Source of the DNA: Alphaproteobacteria bacterium
GTDB taxonomy: Bacteria > Myxococcota_A > UBA796 > CAJQPC01
Assembly: GCA_020632795.1 (NCBI GenBank)
Contig: JACKEV010000020.1
Coordinates: 62,001 to 126,000 of the forward strand
Direction of reading: 5' to 3'
DNA: 64,000 bases
Shown: positions 58,610-64,000 of the stretch, one piece after another
Layout: each line of letters begins with the position of its first letter
Numbering within the stretch: position 1 is the first letter of the stretch
Translations under genes and position numbers: made by a program
The notes under the pieces: model-generated
What the model saw: the letters and a program-made list of their open reading frames with translations, nothing else
The model's database searches: none
Told to the model about the DNA's origin: nothing

Positions 58610-61147
58610 CCACCCCATCCGCCCGGCGTCGGTCTCCCGGGGCCCCGCCGCTCCATCCACCTGAGCGCCCACCGCCTCCACCACGGCCCGCTCCAGGGCC
58701 CCGGCGCGCGCCCCCAGCGACACGTTGAGGCAGAAGACCCGGCCCTTCATCACCGGGTTGACGGGCCGGGCCCGTCCGGTGGTCAGCCACAGCACCGACA
58801 GCGCGGCCCCGGCGGGCTGCTCCGCCTCGACGATGCCGAAGCCCAGGGCGTCGTGGAAGACGAGGTCTCCGTCGCGGTGCCAGCTCCGGCCCTTCAGCGC
58901 GGCCTCCAGCGCGGGTCGGACAGCCGACACAGCGGTCTCCAGCGCCGAGACGGCCCGCTCGGCCTGCGCCGCCGCCTCCAGGTGCGCCGCCCCGGAGGGC
59001 AGCCGCCGCACCAGCCCACGGAGCCGCCCCGGCGAGGCCGAGGCCAGCAGCGCGCTCGCCCCGTCCAGCCGCCGCGTCGCCAGGGCCTGCCGCAGCGGCC
59101 CCAGCGGCCCGCCCCAGTCCAGGCCCGCCAGCGCCGCGCGAAACGCTGTCCACAGCGTGCCGTCGCCCACCACCTCGGCGAAGACCTCGGGCCGGTCGAC
59201 CATGCGCGCCTGCACCGTGGCGATCAGGCCGCCGTCCAGGGCGATCTGCAGGACGCCCTCCACGATCGCGCGGGCCTGCGCCGGGTCGATCCAGCGCGGC
59301 CCCCCCAGCAGCACCACGGCGACGGGGTAGCTCAGGCCCTGGACGAGCTGGGTGGCGGTGCACTCCTTGGCGAAGGCAGGCTCGGCGAGGCGCTTGACAA
59401 AGGTGTCGAGGTCCTGGGCCAGGCGCTTGCGCAGGCGCTCCGGCGCGGGCAGCCCCGGATCGACGCGGGGGGCGCGCTCCTCCTCGTCGTCGTCGCCGTT
59501 GCCATCGTCATCGTCGTCGTCATCATCGTCGTCGTCGTCCGGGTCGTCCGGGTCCCCGAACAGGGCGCGGAGGACCCCCGCGATGGGCAGCCCGGCCACC
59601 GGCGCGCTCCCCTCCCCGCCCCCGGGGGTGTCCACCAGGGCGTCCGCCAGGAGCGCCGGGTCCAGCGCGGGCGCGTCGCCGGGCTCAGCCGCCCGCCGCC
59701 CCCCACCCCGAGGCGGCGGATCGGGGTGCTCCCGAGGATCATGGAGGATCTCGGCGCTGAGCTGGTGGAGCTGGTCCAGCAGCCGGGTGGAGGCGTCGCC
59801 CGCCCGGGCCAGGCCCCCCAGCGCGTCGGCCATGCGGCGGTTGAACGGCGCGTTGCGCAGCTCCACGACGTCGTCGATCCAGCGCGGCGGGGTCTCGACC
59901 GGCAGGTCTTCTGCGGTGACCACCACCACCCGACCGGGCAGCCGCTCCTCGGGCCACCGCGCGCGCCACCCCTCCGGGCTCCACGCCAGCGCCAGGATCT
60001 CGGCGCCGATCCGCGCGCGGAGGCGGGCCCCCTCGGCCGGCTCCGGCGCCAACGTCAGGGTGAGCACGCCGCTGTGCCGATGCCAGCTCGCCGAGCGGAT
60101 CTCCAGCGCCGGGGCCGGCGCAGCCCCGCCCCCCCCGGGGTCCACCGGGGCCCGCAGCGCCTCCGCCGGATCGAGCGGCGCCCAGGGGATCTCCGCGAAG
60201 ATCGCGTCCATGTCCTCGGGCTGGACGTGATCGTAGGGGATCACCAGCTCGACGTTCCCGCCCCGCGCGGGAGGCAGGAGCCACGCCCGCGCCGAGCAGT
60301 TCGCCGAGCCCATCACCGCCGCGTCCCCCTCGGGCCCCGAGAAGTGGAGGAGCTTGGCGTGCAGGCCGCGCTTGCCGGTGACCGGCACCACCTTCACCGC
60401 CAGCGGCAGCCGGTCCAGGGCGGCGGGGTCGAAGGCCGCGCGCTCCGGGGGCACGGCCACCTCGGCGGACTCCACCCCGAAGGTCCGGTGCGCCCAGCCC
60501 AGCATCGCCCCGGCGACGTCGGTGGAGCCGGTCAGCACCCGCAGGGTCTCGAAGCGCCGACCCGCCCAGCGCTTCGCCAGGAGCCCGGCCAGGGTGTACG
60601 CCCCGGAGGGCCACAGCACCGGCGGGCGCTCCGGCGCGGCGGCCTCCTTGAGCCAGGGCAGCGCCAGGGCCCGCTCCAGGACGCGCCGGGCCAGCGCGCC
60701 GTCGCACAGGGTCTCCAGCCCCTCCAGCAGCGAACGAAGCCAGGCGCCGTCGTCGTCCTCCCCCGGGCCCACGGCCCAGGCCGCCCCCAGCTCCCGGTTG
60801 CCGCCCCAGCCGCCGAAGCTCAGGTTGCCGGAGCCCACCAGCACGCCGCCGCCCTCGGGCCCCAGGCGCATCGTCAGCTTGGGGTGGAAGTTGCCGTCAT
60901 GCTGCGCGGGCTCGAACACGTAACGCCGCCCCAGCCCGGGGAGCTGGTGGCCCGCCACCGCCCGCGCCCGGGACGCGGCCTCGGCCCTCGCCTGCCCCCG
61001 GTCGCCCACGACGAGGATGTGCTCGGCGCCGCCAGCGGTCAGCTCCGGCAGCACCATCCGCTCGAAGAAGAGCAGGTCGGCGTTCCAGGTCAGCAGGATG
61101 GCGATGGGCAGCCGCCCGTCGGCGCACAGGGCCCGGGGCTTGATCAT
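58592..61147 (-). CDS. Phospholipase-D-like protein with two HKD sites, paired with an unknown protein
   Basis: 851 residues, no signal peptide. Two PLD half-sites: HPK (88-90) followed by VGSGNLS (about 104-110), and HAK (about 262-264) followed by MGSANCS (about 279). A long acidic stretch of about 20 mostly Asp residues (about 535-557) separates the N-terminal catalytic part from a 290-residue C-terminal part with helical features. Cytoplasmic PLD nucleases of this kind occur in several phage-defence systems. The ATG overlaps the upstream stop (ATGA), so the two genes are translationally coupled. Substrate (DNA, RNA or lipid) not known. Confidence 0.75.
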   Translation of the reverse strand: MIKPRALCADGRLPIAILLTWNADLLFFERMVLPELTAGGAEHILVVGDRGQARAEAASRARAVAGHQLPGLGRRYVFEPAQHDGNFHPKLTMRLGPEGGGVLVGSGNLSFGGWGGNRELGAAWAVGPGEDDDGAWLRSLLEGLETLCDGALARRVLERALALPWLKEAAAPERPPVLWPSGAYTLAGLLAKRWAGRRFETLRVLTGSTDVAGAMLGWAHRTFGVESAEVAVPPERAAFDPAALDRLPLAVKVVPVTGKRGLHAKLLHFSGPEGDAAVMGSANCSARAWLLPPARGGNVELVIPYDHVQPEDMDAIFAEIPWAPLDPAEALRAPVDPGGGGAAPAPALEIRSASWHRHSGVLTLTLAPEPAEGARLRARIGAEILALAWSPEGWRARWPEERLPGRVVVVTAEDLPVETPPRWIDDVVELRNAPFNRRMADALGGLARAGDASTRLLDQLHQLSAEILHDPREHPDPPPRGGGRRAAEPGDAPALDPALLADALVDTPGGGEGSAPVAGLPIAGVLRALFGDPDDPDDDDDDDDDDDDGNGDDDEEERAPRVDPGLPAPERLRKRLAQDLDTFVKRLAEPAFAKECTATQLVQGLSYPVAVVLLGGPRWIDPAQARAIVEGVLQIALDGGLIATVQARMVDRPEVFAEVVGDGTLWTAFRAALAGLDWGGPLGPLRQALATRRLDGASALLASASPGRLRGLVRRLPSGAAHLEAAAQAERAVSALETAVSAVRPALEAALKGRSWHRDGDLVFHDALGFGIVEAEQPAGAALSVLWLTTGRARPVNPVMKGRVFCLNVSLGARAGALERAVVEAVGAQVDGAAGPRETDAGRMGWLRQGP

Positions 61148-62757
61148 CGCTCGGCCTCCAGGGTGCGCAGCCCCCGCGTCAGCAGCGCCGCGCCCGTCGG
61201 GCTGCCCCACAGGCCGAGCTGCCCGCCCCACCGGATGGCGTTGTAGACCCGCGAGTTGGTGCGCCCGGCGGCGAAGTCCGCCCGCCAGCGCCACCGGTCG
61301 CCGTCCACGAAGAGGTGGGCCACGTCACTGCGGGCGTTCTGGCGCATGCGCGCCCAGGCCACCCGGAGGTGCTGGTCCACCGTGCGCCGGGTCAAGCGCA
61401 GGCCGGCCTCCAGCACGCTCACCCCCTCGGCGCGCAGGCGGTCCAGCTCGGGCAGCACCACCTGGGTCATGCCGATGCGCCCGCTCGGGGAGAGGAAGCG
61501 GTGGTCGGCCAGGCCCTCCTCCACCCCCAGCCGCGCCCGGCGCTCGGCGAGCAGCCAGGCCAGGGGCAGCAGGGCAAGGCTGCGATCCGGGGCGCCCTCG
61601 CAGAGGCCGATGAGGGCCTCCTCATGGAGATCGTCGTGCCACCAGCGCAGCCCGCCGCGGGTGTACAGCCCGGTCGAGGTCCGGTTGACGAGGCGCTGCG
61701 CCAGCGCGGTCAGGGGGAGGTCCGCGCAGCGCTCGCCCTCAGCCAGCAGCCCGAGGTCCCGCAGGGGGGCCTCGATCTCGGCCGAGGCCAGCTCGGCCAG
61801 CACCTCGGCGGCGGGGACCGAGCGCTTGCCCTCGTCCCCGCGGCGCCCCAGCGACAGGGTGACCGCGCGCATCACGGCCTCGTGCGCGGCCACCAGCACG
61901 TCCCGCACCAGATACAGAGCCCATCCATCCAGCACAGACTCCAGCGCGGGGGGGCTGGGGCGCGCGGGATCCAGGGCCAGCGCCCACAGCCGGCCCTCGG
62001 TGGGCTCGGCGCTCTGCCCCAGCCACAGGAGCGCGCACCAGGTCCCGGTGCGGCGCAGCTCCTGCGCTCGGGCCGCCGGGCTGGCCCCGGCCTGGGGCGC
62101 GTCGGGCATCAGCGCGGCGCACAGCAGGTCCACCTCCTCGGGCTGGAAGCGGTCCAGCCGCAGCCGCTCCCCCAGCGCTTTGAGATCGGCCCGGGAGGCG
62201 TGCTCTGAGGGCCCCTCTGTGTGGAGTCGCCGGCCCAGCGCGGTCTCCTCGGCGAGGCTGCGGAGGTGCGCGGCCAGCGGCGCCCCCCTCGACGGCGTGA
62301 GGCCATTGACCGCCGTGACGCGCTCGCCGAAGCGCGCGGTGTCCAGGCCGAGCTGCTCAGCGGCGCCCTTGTAGATGGTGTTCGCGGGCGTATCGACCAC
62401 GGGGTCCAACGAGATCGGATCCTCGCTGCTTCGAAACCGCTCCACCCCCTTGTCCCCGCCGACCAGGTTCTCCCGGTTGCGGCCCGCCAGCAGGTTGCCC
62501 AGCACGACCGCCGCCTCCACCCGCCGGGCGAACGCGTCCAGCTCCTTGCGGTCCTCCGGACGCCGCTGCGCCCACCAGATGTCCAGGATCCAGCTCCGCA
62601 GCGAGAGGTACCGCACCTGGGGGGTCACCGAGGTGACCCCGTCCAGCAGGTGGTAGCCGATGCGCTGCGCCGCGGTGCGCAGGCCCAGGAAGTCCTGACC
62701 GCCCGAGCTGGGCGCGTCGCGGCCGGCGATCCACTCGGGCAGCGGGGGGGTCGACAT
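61144..62757 (-). CDS. Uncharacterised protein coupled to the PLD gene
   Basis: 537 residues, no recognised family. The N-terminus contains DFLGLRTAAQRIGY and TSVTPQVRYLSLRSWILDIWW, which slightly recalls DUF6361-type proteins (a 'RxRYxxxxPWI' pattern) but this is weak. Mostly helical, with RTGTWCALLWLG, RTSTGLYTRGGLRWWHDDLHEEAL and RTNSRVYNAIRWG later. A TAGCAT box lies 8 nt before the ATG, overlapping the stop of the epimerase gene, so this pair likely has its own leaderless promoter. Its coupling to a PLD-like protein makes it a candidate sensor or recruiter. Confidence 0.65.
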   Translation of the reverse strand: MSTPPLPEWIAGRDAPSSGGQDFLGLRTAAQRIGYHLLDGVTSVTPQVRYLSLRSWILDIWWAQRRPEDRKELDAFARRVEAAVVLGNLLAGRNRENLVGGDKGVERFRSSEDPISLDPVVDTPANTIYKGAAEQLGLDTARFGERVTAVNGLTPSRGAPLAAHLRSLAEETALGRRLHTEGPSEHASRADLKALGERLRLDRFQPEEVDLLCAALMPDAPQAGASPAARAQELRRTGTWCALLWLGQSAEPTEGRLWALALDPARPSPPALESVLDGWALYLVRDVLVAAHEAVMRAVTLSLGRRGDEGKRSVPAAEVLAELASAEIEAPLRDLGLLAEGERCADLPLTALAQRLVNRTSTGLYTRGGLRWWHDDLHEEALIGLCEGAPDRSLALLPLAWLLAERRARLGVEEGLADHRFLSPSGRIGMTQVVLPELDRLRAEGVSVLEAGLRLTRRTVDQHLRVAWARMRQNARSDVAHLFVDGDRWRWRADFAAGRTNSRVYNAIRWGGQLGLWGSPTGAALLTRGLRTLEAER

Positions 62758-62768
62758 CGCCGACCATG

Positions 62769-63830
62769 CTACAGCTTCAGGCGCGTCACCCCGAAGCCCG
62801 GCGCGTCGCAGGGGAACAGCCACCCCTTCTCCAGCCGCACCGCGCCGTCTGTCGGATCGTTCGCCAGATCCAGGTGCCCGTCGAGATCGGCAAAGCGCAC
62901 CTCCGGGCAGGCCAGGGCCAGGTGCAGCCCCGCGGCGACGGACAGCGCGCACTCGTCGGTGCTGCCCACCATCAGCGACAGCTCCGCGGCGCGGGCCACC
63001 GCGGCGACGTGGAGCGCGGCGTCCACCCCGCCCACCTTCATCAGCTTGACGTTGAGCATGTCCACCCGCTCGTACCGGGCCAGGCGGAAGGCGTCGTCCA
63101 GGTTGAGCAGGCTCTCGTCGGCCATCACCGGGTAGGGAGACGCCTGGGTGACCGCCATGAGATCCTCGCCCTGGCCGCGCCGGGTGGGCTGTTCGAACAT
63201 CTCCAGCTCCACGCCCTCGATCGCCGCCAGGAAGCGCCGCGCCTCGGCCACGGAGTAGCCCTGGTTCGCGTCGAAGCGCAGGGCCACCTGCGGGCCCACC
63301 GCCGCCCGGATGCGCCGCAGGATGTCGGCGTCGCCCTCGGGATCCAGGCCCCCCTTGATCTTGAGGGCCTCGAAGCCCTGCGCCAGCCGGGCGCGGGCCT
63401 CGGCGAGCATGCGCTCCGGCGTGTCGATGAACACGGTCACGCTGGTGGGCATCGAGCGCCGGTAGCCCCCCAGCAGGGTCACCACCGGCAGCCCCGCCGC
63501 CTTGCCCAGCAGGTCGAGCAGCGCCATGTCCAGGGCCGCCCGGGCCGCAGGGTGCCCGACCAGCGGCGAGCGCTCCAGCAGGTGGACCCGCCGCAGGGGG
63601 TCCTCCCCGACCAGAGCTTCCGTGATGCCGATGAGCGCGGCCTCACAGCCCTCCAGAGTCTCTCCGGTGACCGGCGGATCGGGCGCCGCGGCGCCGAAGC
63701 CCCGGTGCGGCCCGTCGGTCTCCAGCACGAGGAACACGAACCGGGCGGTGTCTACCGTCTCATAGGCGATCGTGTAGGGTTGAGCCAACGGGTATGTAGC
63801 ACAGATAACGTCCGCGCGTGTGATGCGCAT
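62769..63830 (-). CDS. Dipeptide epimerase (L-Ala-D/L-Glu type), enolase superfamily
   Basis: 353 residues. Muconate-lactonising subgroup of the enolase superfamily: KIKGG (catalytic Lys pair), RFDANQGYS, EQPTRRGQ, PVMADESLL and KLMKVGG give the metal ligands and catalytic residues. L-Ala-D/L-Glu epimerases act in murein-peptide catabolism. The ATG at 63830 has AGGAGG 6 nt upstream; the ATG at 63833 just before it overlaps the creatininase stop as ATGA and is an alternative. Cotranscribed with the creatininase-family gene. Confidence 0.92.
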   Translation of the reverse strand: MRITRADVICATYPLAQPYTIAYETVDTARFVFLVLETDGPHRGFGAAAPDPPVTGETLEGCEAALIGITEALVGEDPLRRVHLLERSPLVGHPAARAALDMALLDLLGKAAGLPVVTLLGGYRRSMPTSVTVFIDTPERMLAEARARLAQGFEALKIKGGLDPEGDADILRRIRAAVGPQVALRFDANQGYSVAEARRFLAAIEGVELEMFEQPTRRGQGEDLMAVTQASPYPVMADESLLNLDDAFRLARYERVDMLNVKLMKVGGVDAALHVAAVARAAELSLMVGSTDECALSVAAGLHLALACPEVRFADLDGHLDLANDPTDGAVRLEKGWLFPCDAPGFGVTRLKL

Positions 63831-64000
63831 CATGCGCCTCCTGGCCGATGAAGCCTCTCCAGTGGGGTTGATTTCAGGTGTTCGCACAGCGCCACGAGGT
63901 TGCGGATCTGGATGTCCCACATCTCGCGGCCCTTCTCCGCGGTGGCCCGGGTGGGGTCGCCCATCGTCCCGGTGTCCGAGATGCGCCGGGTGCGGGCATA
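63830..64000 (-). CDS. Creatininase family amidohydrolase, C-terminal end (cut by window edge)
   Basis: Only the last 56 residues are present. The sequence GTMGDPTRATAEKG then MWDIQIRNLVALCEHLKS matches the C-terminal end of the creatininase family (creatinine amidohydrolase / mycofactocin-like). Its TGA overlaps the epimerase start. The rest of the gene is beyond base 64000. Confidence 0.8.
   Translation of the reverse strand, partial: YARTRRISDTGTMGDPTRATAEKGREMWDIQIRNLVALCEHLKSTPLERLHRPGGA

Overview
The window is very GC-rich (about 70 percent or more by eye) and densely coded on both strands, mostly with 4-base ATGA/GTGA gene overlaps. Many short-signal lipoproteins, Cu-binding MopE-like lipoproteins, a kinase-TPR fusion, a TtpC-type TonB system and c-type cytochrome lipoproteins point to a Gram-negative bacterium with complex lifestyle genes. 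A myxobacterium-like (Myxococcota / former Deltaproteobacteria) genome is the best guess. No rRNA, tRNA, CRISPR or complete insertion sequence was seen.

Layout. 1-5842: folC (cut by the edge) and accD, a beta-lactamase-like hydrolase with an LD-carboxypeptidase, then a divergent lipoprotein, MBL hydrolase and MsrP-like molybdoenzyme. 5839-12014: two paralogous large membrane-anchored exported proteins, one carrying a LysM domain, beside a bactofilin-like membrane protein. 11998-13996: an alpha/beta hydrolase divergent from a LysR regulator with a perfect palindrome between them. 14006-27907: three tandem MopE-like lipoproteins, then a beta-helix lipoprotein and a colinear DUF3450-TtpC-ExbB-ExbD-TonB-TPR-TonB-dependent receptor cluster whose order matches the Vibrio TonB2 locus. 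27934-31554: an AAA ATPase/nuclease-like protein, a broken toxin-antitoxin pair, an outer-membrane protein and an MDR oxidoreductase. 31596-35623: a LETM1-like/EF-hand/GYF protein, three tandem paralogous unknowns and a glycosyltransferase. 35624-36690: a non-coding repeat island. 36691-43137: a coiled-coil protein, a HEAT/aldo-keto-reductase-like fusion, a membrane protein, a sulfatase-family lipoprotein, a sterol-desaturase-family protein and a PEBP lipoprotein. 43210-45379: three c-type cytochrome genes, one fused to a probable beta-barrel. 45522-51614: Uma2, ABC-class ATPase, an SBD-HNH phosphorothioate-type restriction enzyme, bestrophin and small proteins. 51636-58609: a kinase-ATPase-TPR regulator, a membrane protein, and an acyl-CoA dehydrogenase / APH-like kinase / histidine-phosphatase operon. 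58592-64000: a two-gene PLD plus unknown module, a dipeptide epimerase and the end of a creatininase-family gene.

The most interesting signals are: (i) a recurrent TANNNT-like box 6-8 nt before start codons that lack a Shine-Dalgarno sequence, suggesting leaderless mRNAs; (ii) the uncharacterised 537-aa protein / double-HKD PLD pair, a possible defence module; (iii) the fused diheme cytochrome/beta-barrel with two cytochrome lipoproteins; (iv) the complete TtpC-type TonB operon with a dedicated surface lipoprotein; (v) the LETM1-like protein with EF-hand and GYF_2 modules; (vi) the 0.8-kb inverted/direct repeat island. All functional statements come from reading motifs; no database search was run.
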